From assembly GCF_025399835.1 (NCBI RefSeq), contig NZ_JAODVR010000001.1, forward strand, positions 248,001-312,000: 64,000 nucleotides of DNA. Direction: 5' to 3'. Numbering within the stretch: the first letter of the stretch is position 1; every line of letters starts with the position of its first letter. This document shows, one piece after another, positions 7,816 through 15,534 of the stretch. The DNA is from Haloarchaeobius sp. HME9146 (GTDB taxonomy: Archaea; Halobacteriota; Halobacteria; Halobacteriales; Natrialbaceae). A model generated the notes under the pieces. That model did not search any database. It saw only the letters and a program-made list of their open reading frames with translations, and was not told the DNA's origin. A program made the position numbers and the translations under genes.

Positions 7816-8751
7816 ATGACTGATGTGCGCCAGCACGCGGAAGACATACACGAACAGTTCTCCGGGCACGACATCGACGTGTCCGTCGACGACATCGAAG
7901 AGCGTCTCGACCGACTCGTCAACGAGTTCAAGGTCCCCATGGACGAGGCCACCCGCAGCGTCCGTACCCACTACCTCGACGAGGCGGGCATGGACCGCGA
8001 CGAGCTCGGCAGTGGCGGTGCCAACGACGAGATGCTCCTCGGTGACATCGACACCGACGAGCAGTGGATCGACGTGACCGCGAAGGTCACCCAGCTCTGG
8101 GAGCCCCGCTCCGACGCGGTCGCCCAGGTCGGCCTGCTCGGCGACGAGTCCGGGACGAAGAAGTTCATCTCCTTCACCACCTCCGAGCTGCCCGAGCTGG
8201 AGGAGGGGAAGTCCTACAACCTGACCAACGTCATCACCGACGAGTACGAGGGCAACTTCTCGGTCAAGCTCAACCGCACGACCGGCATCGAGGAACTCGA
8301 CGAGGACGTCGAAGTCGGCGACGACTCGACGACCGTCGAGGGCGCGCTCGTGGACATCCAGTCCGGGAGCGGCCTCATCAAGCGCTGCCCCGAGGAGGAC
8401 TGCACCCGCGTCCTCCAGAACGGCCGCTGTGCCGAACACGGCGAGGGCGAAGGCGAGTTCGACCTCCGCATCAAGGCGGTCGTCGACGACGGCGTCGACG
8501 CCCACGAGGTCATCTTCGACAAGGACGCGACCGAGTCCGTCGCGGGCATCACCCTCGACGAGGCCAAGCAGATGGCCATGGACGCGCTCGACACCACGGT
8601 CGTCGCGGACGAGATCCGCGACTCGATCATGGGCACGTACTACCGCGTCGAGGGCCCGACCTTCGGCCGGTACGTCCTCGTCGACGACCTCGAAGAGCTG
8701 ACGGACAGTCCGAGTGGAGAAGCGGCTCTCATCCGCGCGAGGTCGATGTGA
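7816..8751 (+). CDS. rpa3: Replication protein A, RPA3-type single-strand DNA-binding protein
   Basis: 311 residues. The N-terminal acidic helical part (MTDVRQHAEDIHEQFSGHDI) is followed by an OB-fold (about 75-170, IDVTAKVTQLWEPRSDAVAQ), a second beta-rich part, and a zinc finger with Cys191, Cys196, Cys205 and His208 in CPEEDCTRVLQNGRCAEHG. Length and single-OB-plus-zinc-finger layout match haloarchaeal RPA3 rather than the longer multi-OB RPA1/RPA2. It coats single-stranded DNA in replication and repair. The start was set by the promoter position. One base separates it from its partner gene. Confidence 0.88.
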   Translation: MTDVRQHAEDIHEQFSGHDIDVSVDDIEERLDRLVNEFKVPMDEATRSVRTHYLDEAGMDRDELGSGGANDEMLLGDIDTDEQWIDVTAKVTQLWEPRSDAVAQVGLLGDESGTKKFISFTTSELPELEEGKSYNLTNVITDEYEGNFSVKLNRTTGIEELDEDVEVGDDSTTVEGALVDIQSGSGLIKRCPEEDCTRVLQNGRCAEHGEGEGEFDLRIKAVVDDGVDAHEVIFDKDATESVAGITLDEAKQMAMDALDTTVVADEIRDSIMGTYYRVEGPTFGRYVLVDDLEELTDSPSGEAALIRARSM

Positions 8752-8752
8752 C

Positions 8753-9367
8753 ATGAGTCAGGCACCCACCCGCGAAGTCGCAAAGCGCGTCTTCGCACGC
8801 GAGTTCAACGACGCGACGTACACGTTCAAGGAATCCGACGACGAGCGCGCCCCCAACTTCGCGCTCCTGCCGACGGGCGACCGCGCCAACCGCGTGTTCG
8901 TCGTCGGCACCCTCACCGAGACCGAGGACATCGGTGACGACTCGGAGTACTGGCGTGGCCGCGTCGTCGACCCCACGGGCACGTTCTTCGTGTACGCTGG
9001 CCAGTACCAGCCCGAAGCGGCCTCGTTCCTGCGCGAGACCGAACCGCCTGCCTACGTCTCCGTCGTGGGCAAGCCGCGCACGTTCGAGACCGACGACGGC
9101 AACGTCAACGTCTCTCTGCGGCCGGAGTCCATCACGCCGGTGGACGAGGCCACCCGCAACCGCTGGGTCGTCGAAGCCGCCGAACGCACCCTCGACCGCA
9201 TCGAGGCGTTCGACGACGAGACCAACGAGTACGCCGCCATGGCCCGCGAGCACTACGACCCCGACATGCTCGGCATGTACCGGGACGAAGTGATCCAGGC
9301 ACTGGAGAGCATGGACGGCGTCAGCGGTGACGACGAGGAAGAAGACGAAGCGGAAGCCGCAGTCTGA
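8753..9367 (+). CDS. rpap3: RPA-associated protein (COG3390 type)
   Basis: 204 residues. The order TREVAKRVFAREFNDATYTF, an OB-like core (NRVFVVGTLTETEDIGDDSE, DPTGTFFVYAGQYQPEAASF) and an acidic tail match the RPA-associated proteins that are co-transcribed with rpa genes in Haloferax and bind the RPA subunit. The ATG at 8753 is 2 bp after the rpa3 stop, so the pair forms an operon. The acidic C-terminus (GDDEEEDEAEAAV) is typical. Confidence 0.85.
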   Translation: MSQAPTREVAKRVFAREFNDATYTFKESDDERAPNFALLPTGDRANRVFVVGTLTETEDIGDDSEYWRGRVVDPTGTFFVYAGQYQPEAASFLRETEPPAYVSVVGKPRTFETDDGNVNVSLRPESITPVDEATRNRWVVEAAERTLDRIEAFDDETNEYAAMAREHYDPDMLGMYRDEVIQALESMDGVSGDDEEEDEAEAAV

Positions 9368-9382
9368 GCCGACTGTACTTTT

Positions 9383-10030
9383 TTAGTCGAGTCGAGTCGA
9401 ACCGGCGACGAACAGCGATGCGACAGCCATCCCGAAAGGGCCTGCACCCCTGAAGCCACCGGCGACCGAGGCGACTATTCCGAAGACGACCGCTGCATAT
9501 CCGACAACTGCGAGGGCACCTCCGAGATCGCCCCGAAGTGCCTCTCGACCGTGGACGACAGCACCAGCGAGGAACACTGCGTGCGTGAACGCGAGGAGCG
9601 CGAAGTACGCGATTCCGGGTTCAGCAGAGAGCACGGTGTCTCCGTGGCGCGTCACGACGCTGGCCGACTGCCAGTACAGCCCGTGGAGCGAGTTCGTCGC
9701 CACCAACAGCTGCCCACCGGCCAGGACGAGTGCGACCGGTGCCAGGACGAGTGGCGACGGGTTCGCCGTCCGTCGGGACAGAGCGTACCAGAACCAGCAC
9801 CCGGCTGCGACGGCGAAGCCGAGGAACCCGGCGACGTGCAGCACGAGTAGCAGCGAGAACCCACCCGTGAACATCTCGAGGAGACTGGTGAGACTGAGGA
9901 CGGCGATGCCGGCGGCGAACCCGACCGCGCCTGTCGCCCTGTGACGGGGCGCGTGGCTGCTGGCCGCGAGGATGAGCGCGCTGCCGGCGACCAGCAGGGT
10001 CGAAAACGGGAGGAACGATTTCGGGACCAT
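9383..10030 (-). CDS. Orphan 7TM sensor-like membrane protein
   Basis: 215 residues with about seven hydrophobic helices and almost no soluble part. The spacing and words such as ATNSLHGLYWQSASVV before the last helices resemble the N-terminal seven-helix domain of haloarchaeal histidine kinases (TNPLHGLFW in my memory). Here no kinase, PAS or output domain follows: the frame stops right after helix seven. It could be a stand-alone sensor or a remnant. The 3' end converges with rpap3 at a distance of 15 bp. Confidence 0.65.
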   Translation of the reverse strand: MVPKSFLPFSTLLVAGSALILAASSHAPRHRATGAVGFAAGIAVLSLTSLLEMFTGGFSLLLVLHVAGFLGFAVAAGCWFWYALSRRTANPSPLVLAPVALVLAGGQLLVATNSLHGLYWQSASVVTRHGDTVLSAEPGIAYFALLAFTHAVFLAGAVVHGREALRGDLGGALAVVGYAAVVFGIVASVAGGFRGAGPFGMAVASLFVAGSTRLD

Positions 10031-10145
10031 ACTATCGGGTTTCGACAGGTCGGATGATAAACACCCAGCGTGCGAGCGAGCCCGTAGATTCCGACAATCG
10101 TCTGACGAAACTTCAAGTACGTCCGCTTCCCTATCCTACCACGAC

Positions 10146-10577
10146 ATGGGCAACAAGAACAAGACGATCTCCTTCCGCGTGAACGAGGACGCCTTCGACA
10201 CGCTCCAGGAGATCGCGGCTGAACGCGACATCTCCCTCTCGGCGGTCTTCCGCGACTACGTCGACATGCTCGTCGCCCACGACGGCCAGGTCGAGGTGCT
10301 CCCGGAACACGAAGTGCCCGAGCAGGACAGCACCGGCGAGGACGAGTGGCCACCGAAGGTCGAGGTCCCCAAGAGCTTCGTCCGCGAGCACGAACGCCTC
10401 GAACTCGAGGCCGACCACCTCCGCGAACAGCTCGACGAGTACAAACAGTACGTCACCCACCTCCGCGAGACCCTCGAAGACGCAGAGGACGGTGAGGAGG
10501 TCATCCACCTCGAAGACCTCGACCTCGGGAACGAGACGGAGCGCGAAGAAGACTCGAGCTACCGCATCCGCGACTGA
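10146..10577 (+). CDS. Ribbon-helix-helix-like protein with coiled coil
   Basis: 143 residues. Residues 4-45 (NKTISFRVNEDAFDTLQEIA, then ISLSAVFRDYVDML) fit a ribbon-helix-helix DNA-binding fold. A linker leads to a heptad-rich helix (about 78-118, HERLELEADHLREQLDEYKQ) and an acidic end. This layout suggests a dimeric regulator or nucleoid-associated protein. The ATG at 10146 begins exactly where protein-like sequence starts; the open frame further upstream is in the promoter of the divergent gene. Confidence 0.75.
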   Translation: MGNKNKTISFRVNEDAFDTLQEIAAERDISLSAVFRDYVDMLVAHDGQVEVLPEHEVPEQDSTGEDEWPPKVEVPKSFVREHERLELEADHLREQLDEYKQYVTHLRETLEDAEDGEEVIHLEDLDLGNETEREEDSSYRIRD

Positions 10578-10589
10578 GTTCTCGACTTC

Positions 10590-11048
10590 CTAGCCGGAGA
10601 GTTCGTCCTTCGTCTGTTTCGCTCGCTGGCGCATCTCCTCGTTGCCGTCGACCCGGGCCAGTTCCTCCATCGCCTCCAGGGTCCGGACCCCGTCGTCGAG
10701 GAACGAGAGGATGTCGCCCTCGTAGGCGTACACCATGTAATCGTCGCCCATCACGTCGACGATGGCTCCCGGGTTCAGCCCCTGTGCCCGCAGTTCGAGC
10801 AGGTACCCGATGAACTTCCGCTCCGGGTGCCCACAGTACGGCGCGTTATCACAGCCACAGTCCATGAAGTCCTTCGCGAAGTCCAGCACCCGCTCCCGGG
10901 TCGTCTCGTCCAGCTTGTCGAGGCTGTCCCCACCGTTGAACAGGATGTCCAGTGTCGCCCCCTTGAACGCCCCCTTCGGGATGTTCGTGTCCAGCTGGGA
11001 GCTGAGCTGGCGGTGGTTCTTGACGTATATCTTGTCCGTGATGGCCAC
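10590..11048 (-). CDS. Conserved cysteine-rich protein, possible detached helicase C-terminal domain
   Basis: 152 residues. A basic start (MAITDKIYVKNHRQLSSQLD) leads to an all-helical body with a probable metal site, DCGCDNAPYCGHPER (about residues 63-77), and GLNPGAIVDVMGDDYMVYAY. I recall a similar cysteine segment at the C-terminus of archaeal COG1202 helicases; the COG1202-like helicase of this window ends early (18763). This suggests a protein-interaction or nucleic-acid-binding domain now encoded apart. That link is inference from memory. Confidence 0.65.
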   Translation of the reverse strand: MAITDKIYVKNHRQLSSQLDTNIPKGAFKGATLDILFNGGDSLDKLDETTRERVLDFAKDFMDCGCDNAPYCGHPERKFIGYLLELRAQGLNPGAIVDVMGDDYMVYAYEGDILSFLDDGVRTLEAMEELARVDGNEEMRQRAKQTKDELSG

Positions 11049-11138
11049 GCTTGGAGATGGATAACGCCGTGGCGGGCAAAAACGCCCCGGTCTCGCCGCG
11101 CGTGTGTCTGTCTGTCGTGGGGAGGCCGAGTCGTAACG

Positions 11139-11148
11139 TATTTTTACG
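11139..11148 (+). promoter_or_regulatory. BoxA of tRNA-His
   Basis: TATTTTTACG lies 30-39 bp upstream of the mature tRNA 5' end, the usual place for an archaeal tRNA promoter. Confidence 0.55.
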
Positions 11149-11177
11149 CTGCTGGATTACCTGTGACTGCACACAGT

Positions 11178-11251
11178 GTCCGGGTTGGGGTAGTGGACTA
11201 TCCTTCAGCCTTGTGGAGGCTGAGACGCGGGTTCGATTCTCGCACCTGGAC
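11178..11251 (+). tRNA. tRNA-His (GTG)
   Basis: The cloverleaf closes cleanly: G-1 (11178) opposite C73 (11251), a 7-bp acceptor stem TCCGGGT/ACCTGGA with one G-T pair, D stem GGGT/ATCC, anticodon stem CAGCC/GGCTG with loop TTGTGGA (anticodon GTG), and T stem GCGGG/CTCGC with loop TTCGATT. The encoded G-1 and C73 are identity marks of tRNA-His. No intron and no encoded CCA. CTTTT follows directly as a terminator. Confidence 0.95.
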
Positions 11252-11256
11252 CTTTT
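11229..11256 (+). repeat. Att-like repeat, copy in the tRNA-His 3' end
   Basis: The last 23 bases of tRNA-His plus the CTTTT terminator recur at 11364-11391 with 26 of 28 bases identical. Integrases commonly use the 3' end of a tRNA gene as attachment site and leave such copies. Confidence 0.6.
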
Positions 11257-11334
11257 GCGGAACGTAACTGTCCGAGCGTGTGCTCCGGCAGGAGCACCGT
11301 GAGGAAGCATGAAGTGACGCAACGGTCGTCCTAA

Positions 11335-11376
11335 GAGAATTGAACCAGGGAGCGAAGCGACTAGGGTTCAATTCTC
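11335..11376. repeat. 12-bp inverted repeat overlapping the second att-like copy
   Basis: GAGAATTGAACC (11335-11346) and GGTTCAATTCTC (11365-11376) are perfect complements around an 18-nt loop. The right arm is part of the tRNA-derived repeat, so the left arm is an inverted piece of the same T-arm sequence. Confidence 0.65.
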
Positions 11377-11391
11377 GCACCTGAACCTTTT
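11364..11391 (+). repeat. Att-like repeat, second copy of the tRNA-His 3' end
   Basis: Matches 11229-11256 at 26 of 28 positions; the two differences (G to A) are in the T loop and the acceptor strand. It opens the AT-rich accessory region that carries the nuclease gene. Confidence 0.6.
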
Positions 11392-11515
11392 CACCCTCTA
11401 ACCCCCCTAATTAGTTTGTTTTATTGTTTATATATTATAATTGATACTGTGGTAAAAGCCACAAAGGAAGGGTTCGACGGGGGGAGATAGTCCCAAAACC
11501 CTCGAAGGGTGTTAC

Positions 11516-12859
11516 TTAGATGCCCAGTTCTTCCCGGATATCTGCCGCAGAAAGGATACCACTTTCAGCGAGGAAATCCTGTACACCAGGTCCTTCCGGG
11601 CCTCCTGGTCCCAAATCGAACTTTGGATCTCTGAGTCGGTTTTCGAGGAGTGCAAGGAGCGTATCCGCTTCGATTAACCGAACCTCTTGAACATCGGTCG
11701 AGATTTTTAGCGTCCGTATTGCTTCACGGCTCTCGTCGGAGAACTCGCCGGTGAATACAGCAAAGTAGACGTTCCTCAACCCCTGATTCCGTAGAGTTGG
11801 GACTTCTCGGTTGATATAGTCCTGAAACTGACGTTCGTCACCCGTATTAATCGTGTAGCCGTCACGACGAACTTTTGCGTCGTATATGATGGCATAGCTG
11901 TGCCGCTGACTGATTGCGATACCATCGGGATTGCGCCCCATTCCCTGCCCTCTTTCTTCGACCTCGAACCCGATCATGCGGAGGGCTTTTGCAAGTCGAT
12001 TCTCGAATAGCGTCTCTACCGCATTACCAGTCTCTTCGGCGAGCTCCTCGATTTCCTCAGTGTTTGAACCCAGCTCAGGCAGAATAGACACAATCGGGGG
12101 AATGTAGCTGTCAGGGAGGGTCTGGAGGACATCAGGCTTTGCGACCCTTTCATCCTCGAACTCATCCCGGTTTTGCCAATACCAGAACACGTGCTCGACA
12201 GTCCAAAGATCAACATCACGGTCAGTATACCCCTCAATCGCCTCTCTCATCTCCTCATTCAGTTCCCAGAACTTCCCGTAGCTCTCCGCAATGTCGTCAT
12301 TTGGCTCCCAGATGGCCAAATCCGAGAGTGCGTTGACCATCGAGGTGTAGTAGATGGGGTATCTCTCGGGGTCACGAATCTGCCAAAAGTAAGAAATAAA
12401 GTACGGAATCGAACCAGGTCGAGGGACTTTTCGTAGATCATCAGCTTCGTTTCGGAGACGTTCGACGAACCCTTCGATTGAACGAATCTTCTCCTTGGCT
12501 TCCGTTCGGTCTTCAGGCGGCTGAATGGCCTTCTGGAGAAGGGATGTTAATTCATCCTCGCGGGATTCGCCAGCCGAGCTATAAATCATATTGAAGAACA
12601 TCATCCCGTTCATGCCTTTGAATCCCCAGTAAGGGAACCGCTTGTTCTGGCTATCAATTGCAGACTTGAACTCGTCAAGTGGCAATTCTCCCCTGATGAA
12701 GTCATCAATGAGTTCGTTGAGAACTACTAGTCGTTCATTCCGTCTCTCATCCGCCTCTGCCATTGTCACGACCTCCCCCTGGCTATCCTTCATTCGAAAA
12801 TCATTGGCCTCGAACTCCTCCCAAGCCCGTTGGAGTTGCTGATCGTCAGAGAGCACCAT
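11516..12859 (-). CDS. FokI-like PD-(D/E)XK nuclease, probable restriction endonuclease
   Basis: 447 residues. The C-terminal third has GMGRNPDGIAISQRHSYAII followed by YDAKVRRDGY and GDERQFQDYI, closely parallel to the FokI cleavage domain (GRKPDG, DTKAYSGGY, QADEMQRY): Asp in PDG, then Asp-x-Lys of the active site. The N-terminal two thirds (for example PGSIPYFISYFWQIRDPERY) would recognise DNA; it has a vague McrB-like feel. No methyltransferase is adjacent, so it may cut modified or invading DNA. Codon use is less GC-biased than in the neighbours, suggesting acquisition. ATG 12859 is chosen over 12886 because TAATATATT at 12887-12895 sits about 28 bp upstream. Confidence 0.78.
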   Translation of the reverse strand: MVLSDDQQLQRAWEEFEANDFRMKDSQGEVVTMAEADERRNERLVVLNELIDDFIRGELPLDEFKSAIDSQNKRFPYWGFKGMNGMMFFNMIYSSAGESREDELTSLLQKAIQPPEDRTEAKEKIRSIEGFVERLRNEADDLRKVPRPGSIPYFISYFWQIRDPERYPIYYTSMVNALSDLAIWEPNDDIAESYGKFWELNEEMREAIEGYTDRDVDLWTVEHVFWYWQNRDEFEDERVAKPDVLQTLPDSYIPPIVSILPELGSNTEEIEELAEETGNAVETLFENRLAKALRMIGFEVEERGQGMGRNPDGIAISQRHSYAIIYDAKVRRDGYTINTGDERQFQDYINREVPTLRNQGLRNVYFAVFTGEFSDESREAIRTLKISTDVQEVRLIEADTLLALLENRLRDPKFDLGPGGPEGPGVQDFLAESGILSAADIREELGI

Positions 12860-13026
12860 AGAAAGAAACACCCAATCCACACCCATTAATATATTCGCAC
12901 AGGTAGCCTCGTTGAAACTCTAAGCCGGCGTCACGTTTCTCTGTCTATCGAGTAAATCTCACGAATCGTCTACACAGATTTGTGCTCAACAAAGTGTTAT
13001 GTGCCATCAGCAACGTTGACATATTC

Positions 13027-13377
13027 ATGCCGATTAAAAGCTACAGTGAAGCAACTGAAAAGCGGAAACTCGTAATCGATTACTGCGCCCGGTATGCCGT
13101 CGTTCCGAGGAAATCAGACGATTCCAATCTCCCAGAACCTTGGGAAGGCGTCTCCAGCGAGGAAATCCAGGCGGGAATAAAGGAGAAGTTCGGCAGAGAC
13201 GTTTCGAAGGGGATGGGAACTCTGACATGGGAAGAGCTGGGGGCTCGGGGAGAAGAAAACCGTGGTACAGTTCGGGTTACCGGCCACGATGTAGAAGAAC
13301 CTTTAGCTTTTTTACAGAAGAGACGGGAGGAGCTTCTGGATGCAGGTCTACGCCAGTTAGCTGAGTGGGAGGCATGA
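13027..13377 (+). CDS. Hypothetical protein of the accessory island
   Basis: 116 residues from MPIKSYSEATEKRKLVIDYC. Mixed alpha/beta, moderately charged; VSSEEIQAGIKEKFGRDVSK could be a winged-helix-like or saposin-like helical unit, and the end (LAFLQKRREELLDAGLRQLA) is a long helix. I recognise no family. Codon use is less biased than the chromosome average, as for the nearby nuclease gene, from which it diverges. An in-frame ATG at 12982 would add 15 residues; the later ATG is better placed relative to AT-rich sequence near 12998-13005. Confidence 0.55.
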   Translation: MPIKSYSEATEKRKLVIDYCARYAVVPRKSDDSNLPEPWEGVSSEEIQAGIKEKFGRDVSKGMGTLTWEELGARGEENRGTVRVTGHDVEEPLAFLQKRREELLDAGLRQLAEWEA

Positions 13378-13681
13378 ACGGGTAAAGATGCGCGTTCGGC
13401 TCGTCTAAATTCCCACAGGACAAGGCAATTCGAGACCTATCTTGCCCCAGAACAATGTGGGCTGATCGAGGCCTCAGCGAGGTGGCTGGTGGCAGAGCGA
13501 CTTGTGGTGCCCAAACAGGACAATTATTTTATAAGTATTTGCAATCAAGCGCTACATATCTTCAAATGGAAACCAAAGGCTTCCCATGGGGAAGACGGAG
13601 GTTCAAGGGGAGGTAAATACGCCAGGAGTCAAGCCTGGGTAGTGACAGCTCCATCCTTTCTCTTTCAAGGAGACACACAAC
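13378..13681. other. AT-richer gap in the accessory island
   Basis: No gene is supported. It includes an AT-rich run (13520-13538) that could be a promoter, and the short inverted repeat CTTCCC/GGGAAG around 13579-13593. The sequence looks like eroded island DNA. Confidence 0.5.
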
Positions 13682-13858
13682 ATGGAAGAAGATAACAGAG
13701 AGTACATTCTCGGACTCGTCGCTGGTGAAGAGTCGTTCTACATCACATTTGCAAAGAATAGCCGGTACAAACACGGCGTCGTCTCTGGTATCCGGTTCGC
13801 GATGGGAGCCGTTCATCGTGTGTCACCCAGTGATGCACTCGACCCGGATGAGCTATAA
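13682..13858 (+). pseudogene. Truncated LAGLIDADG homing endonuclease
   Basis: ATG to TAA, 58 residues. The first 40 (EDNREYILGLVAGEESFYIT and the stretch through GIRFAMGA) match the first LAGLIDADG helix and strand of small haloarchaeal endonucleases, with LGLVAGEES as the core motif; intact proteins are 150 residues or more. After GIRFAMGA the match stops and the frame ends 16 residues later, so the gene is cut short. GGAG at 13670-13673 may be a ribosome-binding site. It marks the right end of the island. Confidence 0.65.
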
Positions 13859-13872
13859 ACTATCAGCAGGTC

Positions 13873-15036
13873 TCAGTCCGCCGTTTCGGCCCGCGTCGCC
13901 GGGTTCGCCGAGCCGCTCTCCTGGATGATGTTGAACGCGGTCATGAGGTCCGAGCGGGAGATGAGGCCCACCAGGTCACCGTGGTAGTCGGTGACCAGCA
14001 GGCGGCCGACCCCCTTCTCTTGCATGGTCTGGAGGGCTTCCATCGCGTCGGCATCGGGGTCGATGGTGACGAGTTCCGTGGTCATGATCTCCTCGACGAG
14101 GTAGGCGTCGCGTTCGACCGACGGGACGCTGCGGGCGTCTTCGAGCGTCACCAGGCCGACGAGGGTGCCGTTCTCGAGCACCGGGTAGCCGGTGTGGCGT
14201 TCCTGGAACATGCGCTGGATGAGCGTGGCCACGCTCTGGTCGCGCTCGATGGTGTTGAGGCGCTCCCAGGGGGTCATGATGTCGCGAACGGTGACGTTCT
14301 GGAACGCCGCTTTCATCACGACCTGCTGGGCCTCGGAGGACGCCCCGATGTAGACGAAGAAGGCGATACCGATGAGCAGTATCTGGAAGGTGAACAGGCC
14401 GAACAGGCCGAGCAGCAGGGCGAACAGCTTACCGACCTCGGCCGCAATCTGCGTCGCTCGGGCGTACGGGCGGCGGCGCGCGAGCAGTGCACGGAGCACC
14501 CGGCCACCGTCCATGGGGAAGCCGGGGAGCATGTTGAACACGGCGAGCGAGATGTTCATCAGTGCGAGGTAGCCCACGACGAACCGTGCCGCGGGGTAGC
14601 CAGACGGGAGCGCGACGAACGCGACCGCGGAGGCGACGCCGACCAGCACGGACACGATGGGCCCGGCGAGGGCTATCTGCAGCTCCTCCTTCCAGTCCTC
14701 GGGCATCTCCGAGAGCGAGGCGATACCCCCGAAGATCCACAGCGTGATGGAGTCGATGGGGTAGCCGTACCGCATCGCGACGAGGGAGTGCCCGAGTTCG
14801 TGTAGGACGACCCCCGCGAACAGGCCGATGGCTGCGGCCGAGCCGACGATCCAGGGGGTCGGTCCGGAGGTGAGCGGGCCGATGGGGAGGCCCGCACCGA
14901 ACACCTGGTTCATCAGGTCGGCGACCGCCGCCACGCGGTCACCGATGAGGTAGGCGAACAGGGGAAGTACCAGCAGGAACGTCAGGTCCAGCTTGATCGG
15001 GATGCCGAAGAGCGACCCGATACGGAAACTTCGCAT
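13873..15036 (-). CDS. Site-2-type zinc metalloprotease with CBS pair
   Basis: 387 residues. Several membrane helices carry the zinc ligands: HELGH in VVLHELGHSLVAMRYG (about residue 90) and the distal Asp in NMLPGFPMDGGR. Residues about 255-375 form two CBS domains (VRDIMTPWERLNTI, VEEIMTTELVTIDP), which usually bind adenosyl compounds and regulate. It would cleave membrane-embedded substrates such as anti-regulators. ATG 15036 is supported by TTTTAATA on the coding strand at 15060-15067, 24-31 bp upstream; longer frames are not protein-like. Confidence 0.9.
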   Translation of the reverse strand: MRSFRIGSLFGIPIKLDLTFLLVLPLFAYLIGDRVAAVADLMNQVFGAGLPIGPLTSGPTPWIVGSAAAIGLFAGVVLHELGHSLVAMRYGYPIDSITLWIFGGIASLSEMPEDWKEELQIALAGPIVSVLVGVASAVAFVALPSGYPAARFVVGYLALMNISLAVFNMLPGFPMDGGRVLRALLARRRPYARATQIAAEVGKLFALLLGLFGLFTFQILLIGIAFFVYIGASSEAQQVVMKAAFQNVTVRDIMTPWERLNTIERDQSVATLIQRMFQERHTGYPVLENGTLVGLVTLEDARSVPSVERDAYLVEEIMTTELVTIDPDADAMEALQTMQEKGVGRLLVTDYHGDLVGLISRSDLMTAFNIIQESGSANPATRAETAD

Positions 15037-15106
15037 GGGAGACAGTAGCCGCGGGACGGTATTAAAAGGGAGGCCGTTTTTGTAGCCAGTCGCCCTACCG
15101 TCGGGC

Positions 15107-15478
15107 ATGAGCGACCCCGAACCACTCGTGCGACGCGCCGCAGACATCGACTACGAGGACGTGGACGCCGCCGCTGGCCTGCGCAAGGGCGTGCTGGTCT
15201 CCGAAGCGCAGGGTGCCCCGCACTTCGCCATCCGGCGGTTCACGCTCGACCCTGGAACCGAGGTCCCGAAGCACACCAACGCGGTCGAACACGAGCAGTA
15301 CGTGCTCGACGGCGAGTACGTGGTCGGAATTGGCGACGAAGAGTACCGCGTCGAAGCGGGTGACTCGCTGCTCATCCCCGCCGGGACCGTCCACTGGTAT
15401 CGCAACGACAGCGACACGCAGGGCGCGTTCCTCTGTGCGGTACCGAACGGAGACGACGAGATAGAGCTCCTGGAGTAG
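15107..15478 (+). CDS. Cupin-domain protein
   Basis: 123 residues. A single conserved beta-barrel cupin: motif 1 is PKHTNAVEHEQYVLDGEYVV (two His and one Glu as metal ligands), motif 2 is AGDSLLIPAGTVHWYRNDSD (His). The role is unknown; such small cupins range from isomerases to sugar or ligand-binding proteins. A T-rich element at 15077-15082 lies 25-30 bp before the ATG, so the transcript is probably leaderless. It is divergent from the site-2 protease gene. Confidence 0.85.
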   Translation: MSDPEPLVRRAADIDYEDVDAAAGLRKGVLVSEAQGAPHFAIRRFTLDPGTEVPKHTNAVEHEQYVLDGEYVVGIGDEEYRVEAGDSLLIPAGTVHWYRNDSDTQGAFLCAVPNGDDEIELLE

Positions 15479-15513
15479 TCGGCGAGACGACCGGTTCCGG
15501 TACACTTTTGACT

Positions 15514-15531
15514 TTTTAGGCAGACCTAAAA
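15514..15531. promoter_or_regulatory. DtxR-like operator, site 1
   Basis: TTTTAGG-CAGA-CCTAAAA is a perfect 7-bp inverted repeat with a 4-bp spacer, ending 3 bp before the ATG at 15535 and just after a BoxA-like ACTTTTGA. The TTAGG/CCTAA half-sites resemble those of DtxR-family metalloregulators, which haloarchaea use for iron and manganese control. Confidence 0.65.
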
Positions 15532-15534
15532 CAC

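Noticed and set aside
11280-11297. Hairpin GTGCTCC/GGAGCAC as tRNA-His terminator
   Set aside because: CTTTT directly after the tRNA is the expected terminator, and the hairpin has no T-run.
11516-13377. Complete restriction-modification system
   Set aside because: No methyltransferase or specificity gene is present next to the nuclease.
13489-13695. Rightward 68-codon frame in the island gap
   Set aside because: Its product has no protein-like character and it overlaps the start of the LAGLIDADG fragment in another frame.
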